From Leptospira soteropolitanensis (GTDB taxonomy: Bacteria > Spirochaetota > Leptospiria > Leptospirales > Leptospiraceae): a stretch of DNA of 64,000 nucleotides. Shown here in pieces: positions 1-9,383 of this stretch. The translations under genes and the position numbers were made by a program. Each line of letters opens with the position of its first letter. The first letter of the stretch is position 1. The stretch lies in contig NZ_JAMQPN010000012.1 of the NCBI RefSeq assembly GCF_026151655.1, forward strand, positions 29,055 through 93,054, in the 5' to 3' direction. The notes beneath the pieces were generated by a model. The model did not search any database, was not told the origin of the DNA, and saw only the letters and a list, made by a program, of their open reading frames with translations.

Positions 1-272
1 GTAAATACCAAAAAGGAGAAACCACTTCTACAAACTCTGTGGCTTCTATTTTTGCTTGGACGGGTGCTCTTGCAAAACGTGGGGAACTTGATGGAACTCC
101 AGAACTCGTAAACTTTGCACTCAAATTGGAAGAAGCAATCATTGAAACCATCGAAGGTGGTGAGATGACAAAAGACTTACTTTCTCTATCTACAGCAGCT
201 ACCAAAAAAGAATTGGATACTTTCCAATTTATGGAAGCTGTACAAAAACGATTGGATTCTAAACTTAAATAA
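1..272 (+). CDS. icd: NADP-dependent isocitrate dehydrogenase, C-terminal part (partial)
   Basis: The reading frame is open from base 3 and enters from outside the window, so only about 90 C-terminal residues are present. The stretch [20 protein letters not shown] followed by [13 protein letters not shown] and [13 protein letters not shown] matches the C-terminus of the dimeric, eukaryote-like NADP isocitrate dehydrogenase family, which makes 2-oxoglutarate and NADPH in the TCA cycle. The gene ends in TAA and is followed at once by a strong hairpin terminator. Family assignment is from memory of conserved sequence; the active site itself lies outside the window. Confidence 0.85.
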   Translation, partial: KYQKGETTSTNSVASIFAWTGALAKRGELDGTPELVNFALKLEEAIIETIEGGEMTKDLLSLSTAATKKELDTFQFMEAVQKRLDSKLK

Positions 273-285
273 GTTTGGCGTCTTT

Positions 286-320
286 CATACCCTGTCTTTT
301 GGCAGGGTATGATGTTTTAT
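286..320 (+). terminator. Rho-independent terminator after icd
   Basis: A perfect 9-bp stem (CATACCCTG pairing with CAGGGTATG, 286-294 and 303-311) with an 8-base loop starts 13 bases after the stop codon and is followed by a T-rich run. A third copy of the arm (CATACCCTG) occurs just downstream at about 326-334, so an alternative pairing with the descending arm is possible. Confidence 0.8.
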
Positions 321-470
321 CTTTACATACCCTGCACTTTTTTCTCTTCCCTTTTGAATTAAATATTTCCTTGCAATAACTTATGGTGATTGCATATTCA
401 ATCTCCTTAATACAAAAAAATGGCACTGAAGGTAGCTCACTTTAGTTAACTATGGAAGTCAAATAGGAAG

Positions 471-1721
471 ATGATCACTGAATTTATAGAATGGTATACG
501 AATGAATTACCGGGATTGAAATCTGCTGTAGAGCTTTTTGATAAAGGGATTGGTTATTTACAAAAACAAGGTTTTCAAATTGTAAGAGTCAATATGGGAA
601 CTCGAACGCTCCACCCACAAGTGGAATCCTTGTCTTATACTTGGATCCCTAAAGGGAAATTAGAATATTTTGATGAATCTACAACACCTCTATTACATTC
701 AAGATCTACCATAGAATCTGAAAATGGATTTCTTCGTGAAGTGCGCTTTCGATTGGGATCATTGCAGACTTCTCAATTCGCTGTGAGTCCTGTTCAATAT
801 GTGATGTCTACGAAAAAGCCGTATTACTTTAGCTTTGTGGATCATAAAGGAGAAACACGTCCTTATCCTATTCTAGATGATTTGGCTCCCTTAGGGGCAA
901 CAGGTTATTTAGCTGTTCCTATTTTACAAAAAGGTATAAGTTATGCTTTTTTAAGTTTAGTGACAGACAAACTAAATGGTTGGTCTATTGAAGAACAAAA
1001 TTTTTTAAACCAGGTCTTAAAGATCATGTCTCTGCAATGGATGAACTTCATCCAAAATGAATTAACAGAATCATTACTTAGTATCTATTTAGGTAAGAGG
1101 ACAGGTTCCACTGTGTATTCTGGAAAAATTTACTTGGGGGAACTCGATAAAATCAAATCAGTGATTTGGTTTTCAGACATCAGGAATTATTCTGGGATGA
1201 GTGAAAAATTGTCTCCACCAGAGATTATACAGTTGTTAAACGACTATTTTGGCCTAGCCATCCCACTCATAGAAGCTCATGGCGGTGAAGTTTTGAAATT
1301 ATTAGGTGATGGAATTTTAGCTGTATTTCCCTACACTGATTCCAATAAAACCTTTGTAGGTAAAAAAGTACTTCTTGCTGTTAGGAAGTTAGGTGATATG
1401 CTGTTGCAGCATAATCAATTAAGGGAAAATGAAGAAAAACTTCCAATTCATCACGGTGTTGGTTTGCATTCGGGTGAAATCCTTTATGGAAATATTGGTT
1501 CCGCAGAGAGACTCGATTTTACTGTGATTGGGGAAGCAGTCAACTTAACCAGTCGCATTGCTGGGATGTGTGGGGAATTGGGAAAAGCTGTTTTGGCTTC
1601 GGAGAGTTTGGCAGAACAAATACCTGTTCGTTGGGAAGAACTTGGAGAACACAAACTGAAAGGGATTGGCTCTCCACAGAAAATTTTTGCAATTTCAGAG
1701 CGAGTAAAGAAGAAGTATTGA
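471..1721 (+). CDS. Class III adenylate/guanylate cyclase
   Basis: The C-terminal half (from about residue 225) is a class III nucleotidyl cyclase catalytic domain. The two metal-binding aspartates are visible in WFSDIRNYS (D236) and LLGDGILAVF (D280), and the later segment DFTVIGEAVNLTSR carries the purine-site and transition-state region. The N-terminal 220 residues are a poorly conserved, probably GAF-like sensor region; there is no signal peptide or membrane segment, so the enzyme should be cytoplasmic. It would make cAMP (or less likely cGMP) in response to an unknown signal. ATG start, preceded by AGGAAG. The next gene is convergent. Confidence 0.88.
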   Translation: MITEFIEWYTNELPGLKSAVELFDKGIGYLQKQGFQIVRVNMGTRTLHPQVESLSYTWIPKGKLEYFDESTTPLLHSRSTIESENGFLREVRFRLGSLQTSQFAVSPVQYVMSTKKPYYFSFVDHKGETRPYPILDDLAPLGATGYLAVPILQKGISYAFLSLVTDKLNGWSIEEQNFLNQVLKIMSLQWMNFIQNELTESLLSIYLGKRTGSTVYSGKIYLGELDKIKSVIWFSDIRNYSGMSEKLSPPEIIQLLNDYFGLAIPLIEAHGGEVLKLLGDGILAVFPYTDSNKTFVGKKVLLAVRKLGDMLLQHNQLRENEEKLPIHHGVGLHSGEILYGNIGSAERLDFTVIGEAVNLTSRIAGMCGELGKAVLASESLAEQIPVRWEELGEHKLKGIGSPQKIFAISERVKKKY

Positions 1722-1762
1722 AATGGAAAATAGTTTCCAAATCTAGATTTTTTCTATATAGA

Positions 1763-2602
1763 TTAGCGAACAATCACCCATTTACCACCAATCCAACTCA
1801 AATACAAAGGAATAGAGGCACCTTTTTTCGAAGTGATGATAGGTTCGCCTTTTGGATCCGTGATACTTAGGATTTGGTTGTTACACAATAAGGTAAATTT
1901 AATTTTCTTCGTGTCTAATTTCCAAGTGGATCCAATGGCCTTTGTCATATCATTAATGGATTTGAGTTCATCCGCTTCTACAAAAGGATAATAACGAACT
2001 TCTGAAGTGTCTTGTGCACGAAATTGGATGATCGATAGTATTTTTTTAGGATCCTTTGTGTTTAAAGTTTTGGTAAACTCTACAGCAAACTCAATTGCCG
2101 AAGTTTCTTTTTCTTTTGTGAGTGAGATAGGTTCTGCTTGTGTCCATAACTTACTTGGCGGAATAAAAGGTGGATTCAATTCTATTTCGGTCCATTCACC
2201 TAAACTAGATTTGGTGGAAGTCGGCCATTGGAAGTGTTCTAATAAAATTCCTTCGTCCGGAAATTGTCCTTTTTGACCTATGTACAATTTGACTTCTGCT
2301 TCTTTGGAAAGTCCGGTATTTTCTTTTTGTTTACTCTTTCGTTCTGTTAGTCGGATCTTGATTTTGTTTTTATCGGGTTGGATCCAGTAGTTGATATCCG
2401 CTTGTCCAGAGGAGTCTTCATTAGAAGATCCATCCCGTACATCATAGCCATTCACCTTGATTTCTAAATTTAACCCATAGTTTTTGTAAGTGAGAATATA
2501 GTAACCTTCTTTGGGAGGGCCGGGAGGACTTGGTTTTTCTTCCCCAAAAGTAGAATGAATGCAGAGGGTCAAAACAAGAAAAAGGAACAAGATTCTTTGC
2601 AT
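1763..2602 (-). CDS. Exported protein of unknown function
   Basis: I do not recognise the family. The 279-residue product begins with a clear signal peptide (MQRILFLFLVLTLCIHSTFG, then EEK), followed by a proline-rich linker and a soluble, mainly beta-looking body with many charged residues. It lacks a convincing lipobox cysteine at the cleavage site, so a periplasmic or secreted protein is more likely than a lipoprotein. It is convergent with the cyclase gene (41-base gap) and divergent from the GAF-protein gene. Confidence 0.7.
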   Translation of the reverse strand: MQRILFLFLVLTLCIHSTFGEEKPSPPGPPKEGYYILTYKNYGLNLEIKVNGYDVRDGSSNEDSSGQADINYWIQPDKNKIKIRLTERKSKQKENTGLSKEAEVKLYIGQKGQFPDEGILLEHFQWPTSTKSSLGEWTEIELNPPFIPPSKLWTQAEPISLTKEKETSAIEFAVEFTKTLNTKDPKKILSIIQFRAQDTSEVRYYPFVEADELKSINDMTKAIGSTWKLDTKKIKFTLLCNNQILSITDPKGEPIITSKKGASIPLYLSWIGGKWVIVR

Positions 2603-2828
2603 CGATAGTTCTCCAAACTAATGTAACGAAGGATCCTAATCAAAAGAATTGGTTTGTCGATAAGAAATTTATTGATAGGTTGTCTATCGGAACAGACGCA
2701 CTTTTCGTAAATATCTCAAACTTCCAGGTGTTGATTTTACCAAATCGAATCTATTCTTAGCCAATCGAAAGTCAGAGGATCATCAACTTTCTGATCGAGA
2801 AGGCGGGGCATCCAACGAGGCCTCTCAA

Positions 2829-3893
2829 ATGACAAAATTTTCTCTGACTCGGGATTTAGCCGACGATTTACATTTATTTCATTCTGTGGAACCTACCGAA
2901 GAGGTTTGGGAAAAAACTGTGGAGACCATCGCAAGAATTCCTGAGATCAATGCGACTTGGATTTTGGAATATCTTCCAGAATCGCAAAACTTTCATTTGC
3001 TGGCACTTCATAGTCGTATTCCCTTTCAAATTCCGAAAACGGTCTCTAAATATTCACTCCCATGTCACCATGTAGTTGATTCCAATATGATTTTTGAAAT
3101 GAGATTAGTTGGCGAGGACACTTATTTTCATTCTCTCCGTGAAATCATTCCGGACAAATCGTCCGCAATGTATTTGGGATATCCAATTCGATCTGATATA
3201 GGGACTGTCATCGGAGTCATTGGAATGATAGTAGAAGATAAGTTTAAACATAAATTCAAAAACTTAAAACTCATCGATGTGATTGCAGACAAACTTAGCC
3301 AAGAATTGGTACGATACAAAAATGAAAATTTAATAACACAAACTTTAAACACAGCCTCGTTTGTGAAACATTCTCTCGCAGAATTGTTCCGACTTCTTTC
3401 TACAAAGTCGACGGACCTCACTATAACTTGCCGAAATTATTTACAAACAGGAACTAAACTTTTTGGTTTACCCTTAGGACTGATTGCCTCCAAAGTTGGC
3501 GAAAACTGGGAATATAGTCTTGTCGAAGGGAATGTACATGGAATTTTTGAGGGTCAAAGATTTTCGAAAGAAGAATCCAAATTCTCACAGCAGAGTATAT
3601 CTTGTTCTGCTTATTTGATAAACGAAATTTCTGCGGCTTCCGCTGATCGCGTGAGAGATCATTTACTAGATATAGAGGTATCTTGCCTTATGGAATTTCC
3701 TCTTAAAGTTCATAACCAAACCATAGGTGTTTTAGGTTTTTATGGACTGAAAAATCAAAAAATAGAATCTATTGAATTGTTCCAAAGAGTTTTTGAACTG
3801 ATGGGGATTGGCCTTGCCAATACGATCGAAAAACATAATATTGATTTGTTGTCAAAAATTGTATTTTTGGAAAAGGAATCTTCAACTCCTTAG
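2829..3893 (+). CDS. GAF-domain sensor protein
   Basis: The 354-residue cytoplasmic protein appears to carry two GAF-like modules: residues about 20-160, ending in the typical strand YPIRSDIGTVIGVIGM, and residues about 190-335, ending in EFPLKVHNQTIGVLGFYG. No output domain (kinase, cyclase, GGDEF or helix-turn-helix) follows, so it may act by protein contact. The start ATG at 2829 has GAGG eight bases upstream. GAF modules bind cyclic nucleotides or other small ligands in many proteins; a link to the cyclase at 471-1721 is only a neighbourhood guess. Confidence 0.65.
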   Translation: MTKFSLTRDLADDLHLFHSVEPTEEVWEKTVETIARIPEINATWILEYLPESQNFHLLALHSRIPFQIPKTVSKYSLPCHHVVDSNMIFEMRLVGEDTYFHSLREIIPDKSSAMYLGYPIRSDIGTVIGVIGMIVEDKFKHKFKNLKLIDVIADKLSQELVRYKNENLITQTLNTASFVKHSLAELFRLLSTKSTDLTITCRNYLQTGTKLFGLPLGLIASKVGENWEYSLVEGNVHGIFEGQRFSKEESKFSQQSISCSAYLINEISAASADRVRDHLLDIEVSCLMEFPLKVHNQTIGVLGFYGLKNQKIESIELFQRVFELMGIGLANTIEKHNIDLLSKIVFLEKESSTP

Positions 3894-3965
3894 ATTTGAA
3901 ACCAAGTCATTTCAGTTTTGTTTTGATAAAAACTATCTCAACAAAACTTTGTGATTGTGTAATTG

Positions 3966-4331
3966 TTAAACTTTACTCAGACGAAGAATTCCTTCTTCTT
4001 CTGAATTTAGAAAAAAAACATCTTTCCCTGAGTTCATTTCGTAGATAAAATCATTTAGACTTTTGCTGGAATAAATAGAAAAATCGCCGACGATTGCTAG
4101 TTTCATTCGGTAGTTGATTATTTTTTGTAATACGATTCCAGCAAGTCCCGTTTTTAGATCAAAAAAGTCTTCCGCAAAATGAGACAGTTTCAATACAAAA
4201 CGATCACATCCAGAATCATACTGAATCGTGGCAAACAAATCCAGAGCAGAGGATCCGTCTGTGATCAGAGTTTCGTTAGAGTCGACTACTGCGATTTCTA
4301 TATTGTTTTTTTGTATTTTGCGAATGTTCAT
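3966..4331 (-). CDS. DUF4180 family protein
   Basis: The 121-residue product matches the DUF4180 pattern: TDGSSALDLFATIQYDSGCD, then SHFAEDFFDLKTGLAG, INYRMKLAIVGDFS and a final NSGKDVFFL. Length is the usual one for the family. The function of DUF4180 is unknown; the fold is related to STAS-like domains in my recollection. The gene is a single minus-strand unit convergent with the GAF gene. Its upstream side (4332-4581) separates it from the metal-efflux cluster. Confidence 0.8.
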   Translation of the reverse strand: MNIRKIQKNNIEIAVVDSNETLITDGSSALDLFATIQYDSGCDRFVLKLSHFAEDFFDLKTGLAGIVLQKIINYRMKLAIVGDFSIYSSKSLNDFIYEMNSGKDVFFLNSEEEGILRLSKV

Positions 4332-4581
4332 TAAATCAAATTCCTATTGGAAAGGCTATTTGTGAATTCCGATTCTACCTTCAAAGGTGATCTCAGTCAA
4401 ACTTTGAGAAGACCTTATCGATGCAAATATGAAGGGCGCTGAGATTTCGTAAAACTTAAGACAGCCGAATGTTTTTTGGCGATTTTGATAACCTGTTGCA
4501 TTTAGGTAATAAATTTTCTTGTAAATCTAGTTATGTTTTAGAAAGTTAGATTGTCTCCTTGTATGATGTTGGCTTAAAAGA

Positions 4582-4956
4582 ATGTTAAGAAAAATATTCA
4601 CATCTATATTGTTATTCGGAATATCTATCTCTGTATTCTGTAAATTCCTTGAGACATTTGATTTTCAGTGCTTAAATGATGAGTTTATTTCCAAAGTAAT
4701 TGATCAGGAACATCAAAATTCGGAAGCTCCCTGTGATGGAAAAACCCATAGCTTCGAAGATTGTTTTTGTCAGAAAGATTATTCTATCTTCGAATCGACG
4801 AAGTATTTCAAACCTGTTTTTATCGTTTTTTCCGTATCCTTTATTTCTGATATTTCAATCTCTCTAATTGACCATCTTGAATACCAAAATCCTGAGCTGG
4901 TATTTTCAGATCTCTATTTTTCCCAACAACTAACTCACACTAAACTTCAAATCTGA
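4582..4956 (+). CDS. Small Cys-containing exported protein at head of metal-efflux cluster
   Basis: The 124-residue product starts with a signal peptide (MLRKIFTSILLFGISISVFC) and has Cys at several places in the mature part (QCLNDE, APCDGK, EDCFCQKD). A second hydrophobic stretch near residues 80-95 may be a membrane segment. It is the first gene of the czc-like cluster, 47 bases before the outer-membrane factor gene. Proteobacterial czc and ncc operons often start with a small periplasmic protein (CzcI/NccY), so a metal-binding or accessory role is plausible from position only; I see no real sequence match. Confidence 0.6.
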   Translation: MLRKIFTSILLFGISISVFCKFLETFDFQCLNDEFISKVIDQEHQNSEAPCDGKTHSFEDCFCQKDYSIFESTKYFKPVFIVFSVSFISDISISLIDHLEYQNPELVFSDLYFSQQLTHTKLQI

Positions 4957-5003
4957 TATAAAGCCTACTTCTTCTTTAGCTTTATATTGTATTGGAGTAA
5001 AAT

Positions 5004-6242
5004 ATGTTATTATTAAGGAATGCGTTTGCGTTCAGCTTCGTCTTGGCGTTGCCGTTATATTCTCAGTCTTTTTCTCTTGATCAGATACTGAGTATTGCCG
5101 AATCCAAAGCGGATTTAATCCTCTCTGGACAGGCGAAAGTAGAAGAAGCTGAAAATTTAAAACAAAAAGCGGGAAAATACAAGAACCCGAACATTTCTTT
5201 GGATTACGGTAGAAGACGGGCAAGTAATGAATCTGGTCCCGAATACGCATTGGGATTAAGCCAAGACTTCTACTATCCAGGAAAGAGAGACTTACGAATC
5301 AAAATTGCCGAAGCAAGTGAAAAGTCACTTTTGGCAGAGTTAGAACAAAGTAAGTTAGAGTATAGGTTCAGTGTGATTAAGTTGGTATACTCTTACTTAA
5401 TCGCTTCAGAAAAGGCTTCTCACATTAAGGATAGGATCAAGCGAGTCTCTCAAATTGAATCCTATATCGAGAAGAAAGTTTTCGTTTCTCCTGAAACAAA
5501 AGTTGAGTTGTATCTTGTGCAAAATCGTTTGTTAACCCTTCAAAAGCACCTGATTGTTCTTGAGAAAAATAGATCGGTAGAATGGGAGAAACTGAATTTT
5601 TTCTTAGGTTTGGAAAAGGAAATTTCAATTCGATCTCCTTGGCTTCAGAAAGGAAAACCTCTACCTAAAAGTGATCTTTTGTCAGTAATGATTAGTAAGA
5701 ATCCTGTATTAAAACAATCTCAGAGTAGAATTCAACAAGCAAAGGAAGAAGTAGAACTTGCAAGATTAGATAAGTATTCGGATATAAAATTGCAAGGTTC
5801 GATTGGAGAAGATAAGTCGGGGGTTGCCAATAGATTCTTTGACTTAGGTGTCTCGTTTGCTCTACCTTCGTTGGACACTAACGAGGATGTTGTGAAGAGT
5901 ATGCAAGCTAGAACCTTATCAGAGAATTATCTTCTCAATCATCAAATAAGAATCTTAACGACCAGGCTAAACTCCAGCTTAATAGAATACGATTCCATTA
6001 ACAAATCCTTAGATAAATTTTCCATTTCTCTAGTTTCTTCCATAGAACAAAAGCTGAGTTATGCGGACAATGAATTTATCAAAGGTCGCATAAGCCTAAT
6101 TAATTATTTGGAACTTGAAACACAACTTCATGAAACTCATGAAGCTATATACGACTATCAAATGCAGTTTGTGGACAACATTACCGAGATTTTGTTTTTA
6201 ACTAATAATCCTGATTTTGAAGGAGCCATCAATGTTAAGTAG
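5004..6242 (+). CDS. czcC: CzcC-like outer-membrane efflux factor (TolC family)
   Basis: The 412-residue product has a signal peptide (ending near LYSQSFS) and the repeat organisation of TolC-type proteins: two long helical segments rich in E, K and L with characteristic phrases such as ESKADLILSGQAKVEEAENL and KYKNPNISLDYGRRR. Such proteins form a trimeric barrel and periplasmic tunnel for metal export. The gene overlaps the RND pump gene by 11 bases, which implies co-translation. In classical czcCBA the adaptor czcB lies between these genes; here it is absent. Confidence 0.85.
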   Translation: MLLLRNAFAFSFVLALPLYSQSFSLDQILSIAESKADLILSGQAKVEEAENLKQKAGKYKNPNISLDYGRRRASNESGPEYALGLSQDFYYPGKRDLRIKIAEASEKSLLAELEQSKLEYRFSVIKLVYSYLIASEKASHIKDRIKRVSQIESYIEKKVFVSPETKVELYLVQNRLLTLQKHLIVLEKNRSVEWEKLNFFLGLEKEISIRSPWLQKGKPLPKSDLLSVMISKNPVLKQSQSRIQQAKEEVELARLDKYSDIKLQGSIGEDKSGVANRFFDLGVSFALPSLDTNEDVVKSMQARTLSENYLLNHQIRILTTRLNSSLIEYDSINKSLDKFSISLVSSIEQKLSYADNEFIKGRISLINYLELETQLHETHEAIYDYQMQFVDNITEILFLTNNPDFEGAINVK

Positions 6243-9200
6243 AATATTAGAGTATTCGCTAAAGAATAGAGGTTTTGTAATCATTTTTTCGTTTCTGCTG
6301 ATCTCTTTAGGATTGTATTCTTTGTCGAGGGTTTCTCTTGATGCATTGCCAGACATTTCTAATGTAATCGTCGAAGTGAATACAAAATCAGGTTCTTTAG
6401 ATCCAGAACTGGTAGAGAAAACAATAACATTCTTTATCGAAACGGAGTTATCGGGAATTCCTGGTGTGGTAGATATTAGGTCATTGTCCAAGTTCGGATT
6501 GTCTAATGTGGTTTTGACTTTTGAAGATGGCACTGATGTTTATCGTGCTAGGCAAATCGTAATGGAACGACTTCAGAATGTAAAAGATAGAATCCCACCT
6601 TGGGCTATGCCTGAATTAACACCTATTACTACAGGGCTTGGCGAGATATTGATGTATTCTGTCACTGCAAAATCTGGCTCTAAGTTAGATATGTTAGATG
6701 AATCAGAAAAACTGACGTATCTCCGAACGATACAGGATTTAAGTATAAGAAATCAAATCAGATCTAATGTGAAAAATATTGCTGAAGTGGATACGATAGG
6801 AGGATATGCACAAGAAATACATATTGACTTAATTCCAAATAAGTTAAAAGCACAAAGCATTAGTATTAATGAGATCATTAATGCTCTTGATTCCGTTGGA
6901 GATAACTTTGGCGGAGGTTATATAGAGAAAAACGATGAAATGATCATTGCAAGATCTTTCGGAAGTGGATTGAAATTGGAAGAATTGAAAAAAATTCCAA
7001 TCCGTCAGAATGGTTTAGGTAATTTAGTTCGAGTAGGTGATGTCGCCGTCGTAAGAGTTCATGGGATGCAGAGGTTAGGATCAGCAACGCATAACGGAAA
7101 AGAAATCGTTCTTGGGACAGTGATGATGTTGATGGGATCGAATAGCAGGGAAACTGTAAGTGAATTGAAAGACTTCTTGGACAAGATCCAATTGCCCGAA
7201 GATGTAGAGATCAACATATTAAGCGAAAGAAGTTTTCTTGTGAATGCTACGATTGCAACGATATTTAAAAATTTAACGGAAGGTGCACTACTTGTTGTAT
7301 TGATTCTTTTTCTGGCTCTGGGAAATTTCAGGGCATCCATTTTTGTAGCAATCATCATTCCTCTTTCTATGTTGTTCACCGCAATAGGGATGTATTATTT
7401 TAACATATCTGCAAATTTAATGAGCCTGGGTGCAATTGATTTTGGGTTACTCGTTGATGCCGCGATCGTTATGGTCGAGAATGTGCTTGCGAAGAGAGAA
7501 GAGTTAGGTGATAGTCCCGTTTCTGATCCAATAACATTTGTATTGGAAGCTTCTCGGGAAATTTTGGCACCTGTCACGTCCGGTATCATTATAGTCGCAA
7601 CTGTGTATGTCCCGATTCTAACTTTGGATGGAGTGGAAGGGAAGATGTTTCGTCCTATGGCAGAGGCAGTATTGTTAGCACTTGGCGGTAGTTATTTAAT
7701 CACATTACTCGTTATTCCAACGTTATGTTTGTTCATAGTGAAAGGATATATCCAAAAATCTAAAAAGAACGGCAGGTTCGATAAAATTAAGAATTTATAT
7801 GTTCCTATCCTACTTTTCGGATTTAAACAGAGGCGATTTGCTTTATTAACTGCAGTTTCTTTGTTCTGTGTTTCTTGCTTAATATTCTTTAGATTAGGTG
7901 GCGATTTTATTCCTCAATTGAAAGAGGGAGATATGATGATTACTGTTGTTCGGGATAGTAATATCAGTTTATCCAAATCCACCGAAATGCAGAAGAAAAT
8001 GGAGACTTTTTTGCGTGGATTTAAAGAAGTTGAGTATGTGTTTTCAAGAACTGGGACTACCGAAGTTGCTAATGATCCAATGGGAATTTATATGTCGGAT
8101 ACTTTTGTTATCCTTAAAAAGGACTCAATCGATTCTTTGATTCGAGAAAAGAACTGGAATGAATTTATAGAAAGGTTAAGGGTTCGCTTAAATGATGAAT
8201 TTCCTGAGGATGAAATATCCATTGGACAACCTGTAGAAGCAAGATTCAACGAGTTATTGGAAGGTAGTCGTGCTGATATTACTTTTCGTATTTTAGGAAA
8301 CGATTTAGAGACATTAATTTTACTTCAAAACGCTGCTGAAGAGAATTTGAAATCAATCGATGGAGTAGGTGATGTTGAACTTGATCCTATTTTAGCTCTA
8401 AGGCACGGCAAAGTTTTGGATTTTAAACCTGATTATGATCGTATCCTTCGGTATGGTATCACCATTCAAGATTTCAACAATACATATAATGCATACCTAA
8501 GTGGTAGAAGTGTTGGCAACTACTATGAAAACGATAAAAAATTTCCTATTGTTGTGAAGCTTGCGGAAGAATACCGTGAGTCTCTTTCCGATTTAAGCCA
8601 ATTGCCGATAGGAACGCTGGATTTGGGTGCTGTTTCTATGCGTGAGGTTTCTAATTATACTTTGGAAAAAAAAGTAATGACTATTTCTCGGAGTAACGGT
8701 AGGCGTTATGCTGCAATTTCTATTAATTTGGAAAACCGTGATATGGAGAGTTTTGTTAAAGAAGCAAAGGAGAAAATTAATTCAAACCTTAGTATTCCAA
8801 ATAATTATCAGGTTTTTTGGGGAGGGCAATTTAAAAACTTAGAGAAGGCAAAGTCAAAACTTGCGATCGTTGTTCCCGTTACTTTGTTCGCTATATTTTT
8901 TCTTTTACTCAAAAGTTTAAATAGTTATAAACAAGCGATTTTGGTTTATTTAAGTATACCCTTTGCAACGACAGGCGGTATCTTCGCTCTTTATTTAAGA
9001 GGAATGAACTTTAGCATTTCAGCAGCCATTGGATTTATCGCCTTATCTGGCATTGCCATACTCAATGGAGTTGTAAAAATACATAATATAAATCAGTTAC
9101 GTAAGAGCGGAATGTCTCTTAAAGAAGCTGTCCAAGAAGCTGCTGTATCGAGACTAAGACCTGTATTAATGACAGCCTTGGTTGCATCTTTAGGATTTAT

Positions 9201-9339
9201 TCCTATGGCAATCGGTGAAGGATTAGGTGCGGAAGTGCAAATGCCGTTGGCAACTGTAGTCATAGGTGGGCTTGTTTCCTCCACCTTGTTAACGTTATTC
9301 CTACTTCCCGTGTTTTACGAATGGCTTGAGGAAGATTAA
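6232..9339 (+). CDS. czcA: CzcA-like heavy-metal RND efflux pump
   Basis: Inner-membrane proton/metal antiporter of about 1035 residues, full length for the heavy-metal RND family. The N-terminus MLSRILEYSLKNRGFVII forms the first membrane helix; the TM4 signature IDFGLLVDAAIVMVEN has D403, D409 and E416, the pattern seen in divalent cation (Zn/Co/Cd) members rather than Cu/Ag ones. ATG 6232 was chosen because AGGAG lies seven bases before it; an upstream in-frame TTG at 6217 lacks such a site. The final segments (IGFIALSGIAILNGVV, AIGEGLGAEVQMPLATVVIGG) complete the second half. Downstream is a metal P-type ATPase. Confidence 0.92.
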   Translation: MLSRILEYSLKNRGFVIIFSFLLISLGLYSLSRVSLDALPDISNVIVEVNTKSGSLDPELVEKTITFFIETELSGIPGVVDIRSLSKFGLSNVVLTFEDGTDVYRARQIVMERLQNVKDRIPPWAMPELTPITTGLGEILMYSVTAKSGSKLDMLDESEKLTYLRTIQDLSIRNQIRSNVKNIAEVDTIGGYAQEIHIDLIPNKLKAQSISINEIINALDSVGDNFGGGYIEKNDEMIIARSFGSGLKLEELKKIPIRQNGLGNLVRVGDVAVVRVHGMQRLGSATHNGKEIVLGTVMMLMGSNSRETVSELKDFLDKIQLPEDVEINILSERSFLVNATIATIFKNLTEGALLVVLILFLALGNFRASIFVAIIIPLSMLFTAIGMYYFNISANLMSLGAIDFGLLVDAAIVMVENVLAKREELGDSPVSDPITFVLEASREILAPVTSGIIIVATVYVPILTLDGVEGKMFRPMAEAVLLALGGSYLITLLVIPTLCLFIVKGYIQKSKKNGRFDKIKNLYVPILLFGFKQRRFALLTAVSLFCVSCLIFFRLGGDFIPQLKEGDMMITVVRDSNISLSKSTEMQKKMETFLRGFKEVEYVFSRTGTTEVANDPMGIYMSDTFVILKKDSIDSLIREKNWNEFIERLRVRLNDEFPEDEISIGQPVEARFNELLEGSRADITFRILGNDLETLILLQNAAEENLKSIDGVGDVELDPILALRHGKVLDFKPDYDRILRYGITIQDFNNTYNAYLSGRSVGNYYENDKKFPIVVKLAEEYRESLSDLSQLPIGTLDLGAVSMREVSNYTLEKKVMTISRSNGRRYAAISINLENRDMESFVKEAKEKINSNLSIPNNYQVFWGGQFKNLEKAKSKLAIVVPVTLFAIFFLLLKSLNSYKQAILVYLSIPFATTGGIFALYLRGMNFSISAAIGFIALSGIAILNGVVKIHNINQLRKSGMSLKEAVQEAAVSRLRPVLMTALVASLGFIPMAIGEGLGAEVQMPLATVVIGGLVSSTLLTLFLLPVFYEWLEED

Positions 9340-9383
9340 ACAGAATACGAATTATTTTGCGATTATAAGTGAGGAAATTGATC